Below, one piece after another: positions 42,037-50,781 of a stretch of 64,000 bases of DNA. Within the stretch, counting starts at the first letter, position 1; every line of letters begins with the position of its first letter. The notes beneath the pieces were generated by a model. The model was given only the letters and a program-made list of their open reading frames with translations. It was not told the origin of the DNA and ran no database searches. The stretch covers positions 17,096-81,095 of the forward strand of contig CAVTWA010000032.1 of NCBI GenBank assembly GCA_963738025.1, written 5' to 3'. The DNA comes from 20CM-2-55-15 sp963738025 (GTDB taxonomy: Bacteria > Acidobacteriota > Terriglobia > 20CM-2-55-15). The translations under genes were made by a program, and so were the position numbers.

Positions 42037-42657
42037 CTAACCTTCGTCAGGTCGATCGTCGTCGGTGGGGAGTTTCTTGGCCGAGGACTCGGCTCCAGGT
42101 GGTTCACGGAATGGTTTCACGGAAATGCGCTCGTAACACACATCCAGGACGATCAGCTGTTCCGTTCCGGCCGGCGCGTGAAGAACCACGCGGTCGCCCG
42201 CTGCGGACTTCATCAACGCGCGCGCCAGGGGTGACACCCAACTGATGTGGTCGCGGTCGAGATCGACTTCGTCGGTACCGACGATGCTTACCACTCGCTC
42301 CGTTCCTGCGGTATTGGCATAGCGCACGGTCGCACCGAAGAATGCCCGCGTCGCCGCCTGCCCCGTTCTCGGACGTTCCGGATCTACCACTTCCGCGGCA
42401 TCGATTCGCTTCGTGAGAAAGCGAATCCGCCCGTCGATCTGGCGCAGTCGCCGCTTGCTGTATTGATAATCGGCGTTCTCACTGCGATCGCCGTTGCTCG
42501 CGGCCCACGCCACCACCTTGGTCACTGCCGGTCGTTCCCTGGTGAGCAGAAACCGGTGCTCGTCTTTGAGGCGTTGCAGGCCGTCCGGCGTGATGTAGTT
42601 TTTGACTCGCGCGGAGGGCTCATCGGCTTGCGGTTTTCTCGTAAACCCTTTTCGCAT
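42037..42657 (-). CDS. GreA/GreB family transcription elongation factor
   Basis: A 206-residue GreB-like protein. N-terminal coiled coil: KNYITPDGLQRLKDEHRFLL, SNGDRSENADYQYSKRRLRQ and IDGRIRFLTKRIDAAEVVDP, with the acidic tip (D and E in GDRSENADY) that enters the polymerase secondary channel and triggers transcript cleavage. The C-terminal FKBP-like part (VSIVGTDEVDLDRDHISWVS, PLARALMKSAAGDRV) is complete. There is an extra charged tail of about 25 residues. Single gene on the minus strand. Confidence 0.9.
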   Translation of the reverse strand: MRKGFTRKPQADEPSARVKNYITPDGLQRLKDEHRFLLTRERPAVTKVVAWAASNGDRSENADYQYSKRRLRQIDGRIRFLTKRIDAAEVVDPERPRTGQAATRAFFGATVRYANTAGTERVVSIVGTDEVDLDRDHISWVSPLARALMKSAAGDRVVLHAPAGTEQLIVLDVCYERISVKPFREPPGAESSAKKLPTDDDRPDEG

Positions 42658-42823
42658 TGGTTAGTCCTTCAAGCGCCAACCCCCGTGGGGGCCACAAGGC
42701 TTTCAGTAATGATAGTGCCACGGACCACTTATCCGGGACCGACATTTCGTCCAGATGAGCTCGCTTCTACAGTGTCGCAGGAGGCAGACCTGTGATGTTA
42801 TTCGTGGGCAATCGTGGCCAGAC

Positions 42824-43735
42824 TCAGAGTGCGAGCAGCGACGGACGTCTACTTGAAGGCAGAATTATTGGCTGTCCGGGTTGCTGCTGCAGTGTCCAGG
42901 TACCGCGCGTTACAAGCAGCACAACGATGATGGCAATCGTCGCCGTGAGCCAGCCCGACTCGCCTATGGCCAGAGGCATCCCTACGGTGGCGCGATCAAA
43001 AGTGCGCTGGATGATCGCGTTCCAAGCTCCGTGATACATCACGGCGGGCCAGACGCTGCCTGATCGCAGACGTACGTATGCCGCGAGATAGGCGTCGGCA
43101 ACGGTGCCAACCACGAACAGCATTGCCGATACTTGCGGGTGCGAACCTGCCGCATATTGTCCGCTCAGAATCAGAGGGACATGCCACAGTGCCCAGATTA
43201 ATCCGCTGACGAGAACTGGCTTCGGAACGTCAGCTTCAATCAGCCGGGTCAACATGTAGCCACGCCAACCGACCTCTTCACCGAATGCAGACACGCAACT
43301 CACAACGGTGCCCAGCGTGGCTGTGAGCAGGAAAGAGGTCATGAGGTTTGCCGCTGCGGAGTTGGTATAGAGGTGTGATTCCGGCGGGAGCGGCGTCTGA
43401 AATTCAGCAAGGCCTGTAGCCCAGGCTATTCCGTACGCGAGAAATCCCACGGCTACCGGATAGGCCCAGGCCAACGAGGTGGCCCGGATGCCTTCGCTAC
43501 TCCCGAAACGAAAGGAGACATCGCCGAATCCGTCGCGCAATGTGAGCCGGGCCACAATCGATGCCACCGCCGGCATATACATCAAGCCGAACATGAGCAA
43601 TGGCGTTGTCCGGATAGATTCGCCGGTCTGCAGTATTCTCCACTCGAAGTATCCCGAGCCCAGAAACAGGACGGTGAAATAAACGGCCAGTCCCCGGCGC
43701 GCATTCTGCTTTTTCCGGTCAGCTCCTTCAGTCAT
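42824..43735 (-). CDS. CPBP family intramembrane metalloprotease
   Basis: A 303-residue membrane protein with about eight hydrophobic helices. The CPBP/Rce1-type active site is seen as FGEEVGWRGYMLTRL (EExxxR) and SGLIWALWHVPLIL (His), with a later AAYVRLRSGSVWPAVMYHGAW-N segment contributing the third motif. The family includes CAAX prenyl proteases and bacteriocin-self-immunity proteins. No bacteriocin or prenylated target is nearby, so a specific role cannot be given. It follows the ADOP remnant on the same strand. Confidence 0.88.
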   Translation of the reverse strand: MTEGADRKKQNARRGLAVYFTVLFLGSGYFEWRILQTGESIRTTPLLMFGLMYMPAVASIVARLTLRDGFGDVSFRFGSSEGIRATSLAWAYPVAVGFLAYGIAWATGLAEFQTPLPPESHLYTNSAAANLMTSFLLTATLGTVVSCVSAFGEEVGWRGYMLTRLIEADVPKPVLVSGLIWALWHVPLILSGQYAAGSHPQVSAMLFVVGTVADAYLAAYVRLRSGSVWPAVMYHGAWNAIIQRTFDRATVGMPLAIGESGWLTATIAIIVVLLVTRGTWTLQQQPGQPIILPSSRRPSLLAL

Positions 43736-43825
43736 GCTGATGAGGATGGTACCCGAGATTGGGAGGGATCCCAGAGTCCTGACGTTTGCTGAGATTGGAG
43801 CCAGCCCGGGCTTGTGGCGCTCTCC

Positions 43826-44735
43826 CTATTCGGACCGTAAGCACTCGTTGGGATCGATGCGGGCAGCGCGCCGGGCCGGATAATAGCAGGATAACAGCGT
43901 AATACCCAGTAAGACCGCAGCAGCCGCGGCATAGACGGATGGATCTCTGGGGTCCGCGGGCGCCTCAGCGACGCCGGACGCACCTGACATCATTACTAGA
44001 GCTCCGATAGCAATTCCGGGAATGCTCACTTTCAAACCATCCCGAACGACCATGCTGAAAATGCGGCGATTCGTTGCGCCTACGGCCATGCGAATTCCGA
44101 TTTCGCGCCTCCTCTGGCTCACGGAATAAGCGATCGTTGCGTAGAGCCCGAACAGAGCGAGCATCAGACTGACCGCCGCGGCGCAGCCGGCGATTTGCGC
44201 CAGCATTCTGAATTCGAAAACAGCCTGCCGCCGCACAATATCTTCCATCGTGTGAATATCGTAGATCGGCTGATCCGGATCGACCTCGCGGGCGGCATTG
44301 CGCACGGCAGAAACGAATGACGAAGGATCACCCTTCGTCGCGACGAACAGGTACATAAAAGTCTCGCCTGTTTGATCGAGGGGCGTATACATGAACGGCA
44401 GTGGTTGCTCTACGATGTTTCTGTATTTCGCGGTCCGCGCAATTCCGACGACTTCAGCCGAACCGGAGTTCGGTCCCTGGACTTGAATGTGTTTGCCGAT
44501 CGGGTCCGCTCCCGGCCAGTACTTGTCCGCCATTGCCTGATTGATAATCACGACTTTCGGTGCGGCGCTGTTGTCATGGACGTCGAATGCCCGGCCCCGA
44601 ACAAGAGGTATGCCCATCGTCTGGAGGTACCCATCCCCCACCAGCTCGGTGGCTATGCTCAAAGTCTGCTGTCCTTCCGGCACGCCATAGCTGTCGATGA
44701 CAACATCGCTCGAAAGGCTTTCTATACCGCCCCGG
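43826..44735 (-). pseudogene. ADOP/MacB-type FtsX permease, C-terminal part
   Basis: About 300 residues of an acidobacterial 'ABC transporter permease, ADOP' protein: periplasmic part LSIATELVGDGYLQTMGIPL, VRGRAF, VVIINQAMADKYWPGADPIG; then the last FtsX domain with VSLMLALFGLYATIAYSVSQ, RRREIGIRMAVGATNRRIFS and PARRAARIDPNECLRSE. Full ADOPs are about 800 residues. The 5' end is lost near 44735, exactly where a TIGR03435 relic begins on the other strand; upstream in frame the 'protein' is antisense to that relic. Confidence 0.8.
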
Positions 44736-44737
44736 CC

Positions 44738-44872
44738 GCATCCGAGCCCACTGCCGGCTACTCGATTTAAGAGGCGTTGGAGAAACAGCTCGGCCTGAAG
44801 CTGGAAAAGCAGAAGAGGTCCGCACGAGTGATCATCATCGACCACATCGAGCAAACCCCGACACCGGATTAG
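44738..44872 (+). pseudogene. TIGR03435 C-terminal relic with in-frame stop
   Basis: Reading AASEPTAGYSI, then TAA where the family has Phe, then EALEKQLGLKLEKQKRSARV and IIIDHIEQTPTPD with a stop at 44870. It abuts the truncated ADOP permease head to head, so a single rearrangement may have cut both genes. Confidence 0.7.
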
Positions 44873-44881
44873 CGAAGCGGC

Positions 44882-45367
44882 TCACCAGCGTTCGAGTTGG
44901 CGGCGATGCCTGAGCAAGTGGCAGACGGCGTGTTCAAGGATCATCTCCGGGTCGTAGGTCGGTCCCCAGCGCACGGGAAAACTCAGAGCGAGGACTTCGT
45001 CCTCCGACATCTCGATTAACGGCTCAACAGTGCTCTCAGTGAACATGATTGCTTCCGCGAGGAGAGGCCGCATGTCTTTCGATGAACGCACACGTGTGGG
45101 ATCAGCCTCGAAGCGCTCGACAAAGTCGATTCCGAGCCGCTTCCGTATGTAATGCGCGTAGCGCTGTGCGGCGCCGATAACGTGGACACAGATGGCCCGC
45201 GGCGACCTTGTCGTCTCCGAGTTGTCTGGTTTCTGGGAATCGAAGCGGCTGTCATTGAACGTTTCGACGGCCCGGCAAAAGTCCTCCGCCGCGCGGGCAT
45301 ACTCATCCATCAAAGCGCCGAAGGCGCCCGATCGGCCGGGATGTGTAACGAAAGAGTAGTGTTCCAA
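44882..45367 (-). CDS. DinB family protein
   Basis: A 161-residue four-helix protein of the DinB/YfiT superfamily. Its pattern is ICVHVIGAAQRYAHYIRKRL (first metal His), a middle segment, and ILEHAVCHLLRHRRQLERW at the C-terminus, where the two His of HxxxH are kept. Members often act as thiol-dependent transferases (bacillithiol, mycothiol, glutathione) or are of unknown role; the substrate here is not evident. The start at 45367 is the only good one. Divergent from the split-barrel protein at 45438. Confidence 0.85.
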   Translation of the reverse strand: MEHYSFVTHPGRSGAFGALMDEYARAAEDFCRAVETFNDSRFDSQKPDNSETTRSPRAICVHVIGAAQRYAHYIRKRLGIDFVERFEADPTRVRSSKDMRPLLAEAIMFTESTVEPLIEMSEDEVLALSFPVRWGPTYDPEMILEHAVCHLLRHRRQLERW

Positions 45368-45437
45368 TGTGGGTCCCCCTGGTTGTTAATAAGCATAGAG
45401 CCATTTTACGAGGTGAGTATTTCCCCGGAGAAGCGAT

Positions 45438-45815
45438 ATGGCATTCGACGAATTTGAACAGGCTTTGAAGAATACAAACGAAATTGAGATCACCGTTACC
45501 GGCCGGAAATCCGGGAACCGGATCTCCACCCCGGTGTGGTTTGTTCACGAAGGCGACAAACTTTACTTGTTGCCCGTGAAGGGTTCCGACAGTAACTGGT
45601 ACAAGAACATTGTGACGACGCCAACAATGCGACTTAAGGCCGGCGGCAAAGAACGGAGCGCAGACGTGAGACCCGTCACCGATAAGGCCCAGGTCCGAGA
45701 TATCGTTGAGAAGTTCAGGACCAAGTATGGAGCCGATCAGGTGAAGAAATATTATTCGAAGTTCGACGTTGCCGTGGACGCCTCTTCCAGCGGCACGCAA
45801 CGCCGCTCTGCATGA
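45438..45815 (+). CDS. Split-barrel oxidoreductase-like protein (deazaflavin-dependent nitroreductase type)
   Basis: A 125-residue protein with the split-barrel core VTGRKSGNRISTPVWFVHEG, DKLYLLPVKGSDSNWYKNIV and TTPTMRLKAGGKERSADVRP. This pattern belongs to the Ddn/DUF385-like F420-dependent nitroreductases and relatives (including DUF2255). Cofactor F420 use cannot be established from the sequence; an FMN or haem-binding relative is possible. A ribosome-binding site is weak. Downstream is a family A palindrome. Confidence 0.75.
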   Translation: MAFDEFEQALKNTNEIEITVTGRKSGNRISTPVWFVHEGDKLYLLPVKGSDSNWYKNIVTTPTMRLKAGGKERSADVRPVTDKAQVRDIVEKFRTKYGADQVKKYYSKFDVAVDASSSGTQRRSA

Positions 45816-45840
45816 CCGTACCGGCGGGACGCTGAGGAGA

Positions 45841-45908
45841 GATAAGCCACGAATTGAACGAATTGAACGAACAAGAATTCGTTTAATTCGTTCAATTCGT
45901 GGCTTATT
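45841..45908. repeat. Dispersed palindrome family A, copy 4
   Basis: GATAAGCCACGAATTGAACG with AATTGAACGAA on the left and AATTCGTTCAATTCGTGGC with TTATTC on the right form a long hairpin, 25 bases after the split-barrel gene. Confidence 0.85.
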
Positions 45909-45971
45909 CTTCTTTATCTCGAGGCGTAAGCACGATGACTCAGCGAAGAATTCAAGGACGCCGGGTCGAGA

Positions 45972-46304
45972 ATGAATGGCCAGGGATTTGCCAAATCGGT
46001 AAGTTATCCGGCAGTCAACGTCGTCGCGGGCACAGTCCAGGTCAATGGAATTGGATCGCACGATACGACCACTGTTTATCTGGAAGCGCCTGCCTGGACA
46101 AATATCTTCGTGACGGGCCCGAACGATGAAGTGCTGTATCAAACGTATTTGAGGAAGACCGTACTGGTCAGCAGGGGCTTGGAATTCGAGGGGGCGACGG
46201 GTGAGAATTTCAGGATGGTGGTACCGTGGAGCGACAGGACGCACGAGGCACGGGTGCGGCTGCTGCCTCCCGCTGCAAGGTTCATCCTGCAAACCGGACT
46301 ATAG
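45972..46304 (+). CDS. Hypothetical protein
   Basis: A 110-residue frame (SVSYPAVNVVAGTVQVNGIG, TTTVYLEAPAWTNIFVTGPN, LYQTYLRKTVLVSRGLEFEG, NFRMVVPWSDRTHEARVRLL). It appears to be a beta-rich domain and its composition is protein-like, but there is no ribosome-binding site, no signal peptide and no family I recognise. It may be a fragment of a larger protein whose 5' part has been lost to the palindrome upstream. The DUF8021-like gene begins 28 bases later. Confidence 0.4.
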   Translation: MNGQGFAKSVSYPAVNVVAGTVQVNGIGSHDTTTVYLEAPAWTNIFVTGPNDEVLYQTYLRKTVLVSRGLEFEGATGENFRMVVPWSDRTHEARVRLLPPAARFILQTGL

Positions 46305-46331
46305 TAGGCCGTGCACCATTTGAGAATGACA

Positions 46332-47222
46332 ATGAAGAACAAGATGATTCCAGGATTGCTGCTGACGGTTTACGTGTGGGGCGTCACGGCGAACGCGGCG
46401 CAACGTGTCGCCACCACGTGCGACCGCGAATGTTTGCGCGGCAAGGTCACGCAGGTGCTGTATGCCTTCGTGACGCATGATGTGAAAGGACTGCCCGTTG
46501 CCGACACGCTGCGGGTGACCGAAGACGCCGTCGAGAAGCCGCTCGCGAAAGTCGGCCTGGTCAACACGGTGACGCGCCTGCGCGGCTTTCGCCAGGACAT
46601 CATCGACGAGCGCGCCGGCGTGGCCGGCGCCGACGTCGTGGTGGAGGAGAGCGGAGCGCCCGTGCTGCTGGTGGTGCGGCTGAAGGTCGTCGCGGACAAG
46701 CTGACCGAACTCGAACTGGTGGCCACACGCAGCAGCGCAGAAGGGCTTATCTTCAACATCGATGGCCTGAGCGCGCCGAGCGAAGTGATGAACTACGCGC
46801 CTCGCCCCGAGCAGCTTTCGACTCGCGACGAGGCCATCAAGGCGGCGCAGCACTATCCGGCCGGGCTCAACGCCGCGAAGACTTTTGCCGATGTGAACGC
46901 GCCCTTTGCCTCGGACGCCTATCGCTACGAAAACGGTCAGGTGATGGCAGGTCCCAATTGCAAGTTTGCCCCTGGTTGCCAGAATATCTCGACGCAATCG
47001 CTCGCGATCTTCAATCGCCTCGGTGACGTGCAAACGCGCGTCGTCGCCGTCGATGAGCGCATGGGCATCGTCTGGTTGCGCATGGCCTGGGGCGTACGCG
47101 AGCGCGGCGGTGACCAGCTCACGGTGTGGGAGACGTTCAAGGTCTACGACGGCAAAATTCACGCGGTGGAAGCATTCATGAGAATCCTCCCGGTGGGGAA
47201 GCGTAACGGAGGTTGGGAGTAG
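46332..47222 (+). CDS. Secreted DUF8021-like protein
   Basis: A 296-residue exported protein; an in-frame ATG six bases upstream and a GTG at 46311 are alternatives. Signal peptide MKNKMIPGLLLTVYVWGVTA, then TTCDRECLRGKVTQVLYAFV, the opening typical of a secreted NTF2-like family (now DUF8021). The C-terminal half (APFASDAYRYENGQVMAG, CQNISTQSLAIFNRLGDVQT, VWETFKVYDGKIHAVEAFMR) completes the fold. Two cysteine pairs may form disulphides. Function unknown. GC content and codon choice are higher than in the following gene, which begins nine bases later. Confidence 0.75.
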   Translation: MKNKMIPGLLLTVYVWGVTANAAQRVATTCDRECLRGKVTQVLYAFVTHDVKGLPVADTLRVTEDAVEKPLAKVGLVNTVTRLRGFRQDIIDERAGVAGADVVVEESGAPVLLVVRLKVVADKLTELELVATRSSAEGLIFNIDGLSAPSEVMNYAPRPEQLSTRDEAIKAAQHYPAGLNAAKTFADVNAPFASDAYRYENGQVMAGPNCKFAPGCQNISTQSLAIFNRLGDVQTRVVAVDERMGIVWLRMAWGVRERGGDQLTVWETFKVYDGKIHAVEAFMRILPVGKRNGGWE

Positions 47223-47231
47223 CGCCTGCAA

Positions 47232-48989
47232 ATGGGCGAATCGATTCACCCGTCCTTTCACGCGCACGTCGAACTTCTTCAATTGTTCCTGAGCCAGCGC
47301 GATGACGTCGTCGAGAAAATACAAGGGCTGCTGAACGCCCAACGCAAGCCGATCCAATACCTGCAGGACGGTCCCCTTCTGTCGCGTCACTTTGAGGATT
47401 GCTTCTTTACACTCGCTGGCGTCACCAGCGAGCAATCTCGTCTTCGAGGTCAATTGCAGGAAGCGCACTGGGCAAGCGGTTTCAGGCCGCGTAAGAGTCC
47501 TGGACTGCATAACGACCTGGTCGATCCGGCGGAGATGATGGTGCGCGCTTTTCATTTGTGGCGGCAGACGCATTGGCCGGGTTACAACGGTCGCGTCCGA
47601 TACGCGCACACTCTGTTTAACTTGTATGTGATCCGGTGCCTTGCGCTGTTGAGCATGCGCCTGTGGGATGCCGGCGATAACGGAGTCGAAGACCGCCTCT
47701 CGCAGGTTCAGGGTATTCTCGATCAGCTATGGAGAATCACTCCGAAGGATCAGCCGGTGATCGTGCGAGATGCGCGATGGCTGATCCCGATCGCACAGAG
47801 TCCCACGACCGATGAACTGGCGGGGTATTTTGAAGTCGCGGAACAAATCGCCGAGACCGTGTCGGAAGAGGACCGGATTGAAATCCAGAAAGCCGCCGTT
47901 CGAATGGCTGGCGGGCACCTGCGTTCACAGCTTCGCCACGTCTCCGTGCAGAAGGGTGTGTCTTTTAACGAGCACAGCCTGGTTCTGAGCGCCCGGAAAT
48001 CCAATGCCCTCGATCTCGCCCTGCTGATTCAAGGGCTGGTGGCGCTCCTCGAGGCTTATGAACGCGCCGGGCACAGTGGCGACGGCCAGAAGCGGCTCGA
48101 ATTGGCTGCTGCCATTTGTCAGGGCATTTCTCCGGATCCGGAGTTGTTTCTGAATCGTCTCGACTTGCTGGGTCCTTACAGCATGATCGAGCATCTTTTC
48201 ATAACGACGGGTCGCGACGGGCACGCCGTCTATACGCCGATGGGACGCCGTCACGTTCAGTTGCTCCAGGAATACGAAGCACGGATCAGCCGTTTGTTTA
48301 AGCCGTTGTATGACGACTGTCAACATTTCAGGCCGGTTGACGGCGCCTATTCTCCATATGGGGTTCTATTCGGGTTTTCTTCCAATCTTATCGAGCATAT
48401 GGCGTTCAAGACTTTACAGTCCGATGCCGTGACAAGCTTCAGTCTGGAAGATGTCTTTACCGGCGGGGAAGCCGACAAGCTCGCCTGGGTGAGCGGCTGG
48501 CGAAAGTTACCGCATATCAAACCGGAAGTAGCAAAGCTGTTCGAGTATCCCCAACAGTTTGCCGAAGACATTTTTGCTCGCATCGAGCATGGACTGCGCC
48601 GCCGCGTTTCCGATGATGAGGTGAACGCTGCTGTTCAAACCGGTCGCCTGTTCGTCCTGACCGAGGATGATCTGCAGGCTGATTCGAAAATGGCGCTGAT
48701 TCCGGATCTTCCGCTGCAATATATCCGATCGTCAGACAGGCAGATTGTGGCTGCGCGCAAGGCGGATTCTGATGACCAGACGCATCTCCTGCGCGGCCGG
48801 CTGGAGGGGGAGTTCGTTCTCAGTTATAAGACTTCGGGCGGATGGGTTGCCATTACGAAGGACATCCTCACTGAAATCTTAGGGGCGGGGCACGATGCGA
48901 AGATTATGAGGCCGCCCGGTGTGGCCGCTGGAGTGTTGATGTTGATGTGTCCCAATCTGGTTGTGCATAATGCCCATTTTGTCGGTTAA
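47232..48989 (+). CDS. Large cytoplasmic protein of unknown function
   Basis: A 585-residue protein with no signal peptide and no transmembrane segment. It is helical in the first two thirds (VELLQLFLSQRDDVVEKIQG, VRYAHTLFNLYVIRCLALLS, ALLIQGLVALLEAYERAG). The C-terminal part (SLVLSAR, VFTGGEADKLAWVSGWRKL, ALIPDLPLQYIRSSDRQIV, SYKTSGGWVAITKDILTEIL) is mixed. I do not recognise a family or a catalytic motif. Its length, clean frame and ordinary codon use show that it is a real gene. It starts nine bases after the DUF8021-like stop, so it may be translationally coupled, although one product is exported and the other is not. Confidence 0.8.
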   Translation: MGESIHPSFHAHVELLQLFLSQRDDVVEKIQGLLNAQRKPIQYLQDGPLLSRHFEDCFFTLAGVTSEQSRLRGQLQEAHWASGFRPRKSPGLHNDLVDPAEMMVRAFHLWRQTHWPGYNGRVRYAHTLFNLYVIRCLALLSMRLWDAGDNGVEDRLSQVQGILDQLWRITPKDQPVIVRDARWLIPIAQSPTTDELAGYFEVAEQIAETVSEEDRIEIQKAAVRMAGGHLRSQLRHVSVQKGVSFNEHSLVLSARKSNALDLALLIQGLVALLEAYERAGHSGDGQKRLELAAAICQGISPDPELFLNRLDLLGPYSMIEHLFITTGRDGHAVYTPMGRRHVQLLQEYEARISRLFKPLYDDCQHFRPVDGAYSPYGVLFGFSSNLIEHMAFKTLQSDAVTSFSLEDVFTGGEADKLAWVSGWRKLPHIKPEVAKLFEYPQQFAEDIFARIEHGLRRRVSDDEVNAAVQTGRLFVLTEDDLQADSKMALIPDLPLQYIRSSDRQIVAARKADSDDQTHLLRGRLEGEFVLSYKTSGGWVAITKDILTEILGAGHDAKIMRPPGVAAGVLMLMCPNLVVHNAHFVG

Positions 48990-49080
48990 AAAGCAATTCG
49001 TAAAGTTAGAGTAATGGTTTTGATAGTTTGCATGTTTTTACATGCGCTGTAATATCGCGCTGCTAGCATTCCTCTTAGTA

Positions 49081-49242
49081 ATGGAAACCAATCATGTCTC
49101 TATCGATCGGCTCCGTGATATCGCCTTAGATGATGCTGTAACGTTCACTCAAATCGAGCTGGACCATGTCAGACAGTGCGTAGATTGTTTCGGCGAATGG
49201 GCCACTATCATAGAGACTCTTGAGTCAAACCTATTCCACTGA
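49081..49242 (+). CDS. Small anti-sigma-like zinc-finger protein
   Basis: A 53-residue protein: METNHVSIDRLRDIALDDAV, TFTQIELDHVRQCVDCFGEW. The 'HVS...L..IA......T..E..H...C..C' arrangement resembles the zinc-binding anti-sigma motif (HxxxCxxC), without the membrane part. No ribosome-binding site is obvious. It may be a soluble mini anti-sigma or a remnant; the nearest sigma gene is 500 bases downstream and has its own anti-sigma factor. Confidence 0.45.
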   Translation: METNHVSIDRLRDIALDDAVTFTQIELDHVRQCVDCFGEWATIIETLESNLFH

Positions 49243-49335
49243 CAGCTACCTAAATTGTTTTTAATTTCTTTTTAACATTCAGATCTGAACGACGCGATAG
49301 ACTTCGCGCGAAGGTTGTAAAAGGGGCGTGTTGAA

Positions 49336-49584
49336 ATGAAAGTTTGCCACCACAGTCATTGAATCTTCCACCTTTCGGACCGTGGCACTGTCACGGTTCA
49401 ACCGGCCGGTCTGGCAGGAAAACGTCATGTATTCCTTACCCTGGAATTCACCGCCGATAGCACCTCGCGGCAGGTTGACTTCGTGTTTTCAGAAGAGGCT
49501 GCTCGCCAGTTGGGCCAGGCACTGACCTCCGGTTCGGTCGGCCTCATGCAGGAATTCAATTTGCCTGTTAAAGGCGAATACTAA
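49336..49584 (+). pseudogene. Broken small gene of unknown function
   Basis: After an ATG at 49336 the readable sequence (KVATTVIESSTFRT) changes frame and continues TVTVQPAGLAGKRHVFLTLE, FTADSTSRQVDFVFSEEAAR, QLGQALTSGSVGLMQEFN, ending GEY at 49582. Joined, this is an 80-residue beta-alpha protein. At least one shift near 49345-49385 separates start and body. No family recognised. Confidence 0.45.
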
Positions 49585-49612
49585 TCCAGATGGCCCAAAC
49601 TTCCATCCGAAG

Positions 49613-49643
49613 CAGGAACGCGGGCTGAAGCCCGCGACTACAG
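49613..49643. repeat. GCGGGCT-AAGCCCGC repeat, copy 1
   Basis: CGCGGGCTGAAGCCCGCG palindrome followed by ACTACAG, in the gap before the sigma-factor gene. A longer, symmetrical copy is at 61498-61527. Such sequences are widespread REP-like elements. Confidence 0.7.
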
Positions 49644-49759
49644 GTCGAATGCGTCGATGGTGATTGTTTCCTCGCCGCTGGCCCGCCCGTAGATCAGCGC
49701 GAACAAAAAAAGCGGCAGGGTGTCACGATCGGCCGCAGAAGTCGCGTCTATAGAAACGA

Positions 49760-50329
49760 ATGAAGACGAACACCACGTCCGGGATGATCGCGCTGAGCAT
49801 GGAAAGCCCCGCTTTGGAATTCGAGGACTTCGATCGCGTGTGGAAGCAATACCGGACACGAGTGCTGCGATTTCTGCTGGCGTCTCTCGGTGATAAGGAT
49901 CTGGCGGAATCGCTGACGCAAGACTGTTTCTGGAACGCTTACAAAAGCCGCGGGACCTTTCGAGGAGAGTGCAGCGTTGACACGTGGCTGATACGGATTG
50001 CAGTGAATCTTGTTCGGAATCAGGTGCGGACCCGCCGGTATCAGTTCTGGAAAAAAGCGGAGCGGATCGATAGCGAACAGATCGAGCGGTGGGCGGATCA
50101 CAATATCTCTCCTGAAGAAAGAGCTTCGGTCAACGAACAAGTTCAGGTGATCTGGGAAGCCACAAGTTTACTTTCCGAAAGACAACGCACGGTCTTCCTG
50201 CTTCGTTTCGTGGAGGATATGGACGTTCACGAGATTGCCGAAGCGACGGGACTCACGCACAGCACCGTCAACGTGCACCTGAGCCGGGCAGTGCGCCGCA
50301 TTCGGAAACGTTTAGGTAAGGGAAAATGA
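49760..50329 (+). CDS. ECF RNA polymerase sigma factor
   Basis: A 189-residue sigma factor (internal ATGs at 49784 and 49799 are possible starts). Sigma-2 spans VWKQYRTRVLRFLLASLGDK to FRGECSVDTWLIRIAVNLVR, including DLAESLTQDCFWNAYKSR; sigma-4 spans LLSERQRTVFLLRFVEDMDV and EIAEATGLTHSTVNVHLSRA. It heads a three-gene operon with four-base ATGA overlaps: sigma, anti-sigma, then a DUF6152/Spy-like periplasmic protein. This arrangement is typical of an envelope-stress or metal-stress circuit. Confidence 0.92.
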   Translation: MKTNTTSGMIALSMESPALEFEDFDRVWKQYRTRVLRFLLASLGDKDLAESLTQDCFWNAYKSRGTFRGECSVDTWLIRIAVNLVRNQVRTRRYQFWKKAERIDSEQIERWADHNISPEERASVNEQVQVIWEATSLLSERQRTVFLLRFVEDMDVHEIAEATGLTHSTVNVHLSRAVRRIRKRLGKGK

Positions 50330-50781
50330 ACAATCACTTGTCAGAAGATCAATTCGACAAATGCCTTTTGGCGGGTGGCGGTCCCTCGGAACTGGCGCAT
50401 CTGCGCGAGTGTCCGGAATGTCGCGCGGAGGTTGAAGGCTTCAGCAAAGGGCTGGCACTCTTCCGAAAAGCGGTCCGGGATCTGGCCGGCGATCCGGTTG
50501 GTATCGAGAGGGCCGACTTCGCAGCGGCGGCGACGGCATCCAGCGATGTTCTGCGCTGGCACTGGGCAATAGCAGCCGCAACGCTGGTCGCCGCGATCAT
50601 GCTGCCGTTCTTCATTTCGCGTCCCACACCCATCGTGAACACGCCGGCCGGGATGAGTCCGGAAGCCGTAATGGAACGTCTGAATCGTCATCTTACAGGA
50701 ACGCTGCCAGAAGCCATGGAGCCGGTGATGTCTCTGATTTCGGCAGAAGAACCTGCGAGTGAGCCGGGAAGGGCTCAATGA
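50326..50781 (+). CDS. Membrane anti-sigma factor with zinc-finger N-terminus
   Basis: A 151-residue protein overlapping the sigma stop by ATGA. The N-terminus carries the anti-sigma zinc motif (SELAHLRECPECRAEVEGF, HxxxCxxC). A single transmembrane helix (WAIAAATLVAAIMLPFF, about residues 85-102) leads to a short periplasmic tail of about 45 residues (MSPEAVMERLNRHLTGTLPE). The cytoplasmic domain should hold the upstream sigma factor; the periplasmic tail may interact with the next gene's product. Confidence 0.88.
   Translation: MNNHLSEDQFDKCLLAGGGPSELAHLRECPECRAEVEGFSKGLALFRKAVRDLAGDPVGIERADFAAAATASSDVLRWHWAIAAATLVAAIMLPFFISRPTPIVNTPAGMSPEAVMERLNRHLTGTLPEAMEPVMSLISAEEPASEPGRAQ

Noticed and set aside
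46299..47609. 436-codon minus-strand frame opposite the DUF8021-like gene
   Set aside because: The plus strand has a signal peptide and family pattern; the minus frame is low-complexity and runs across two genes.
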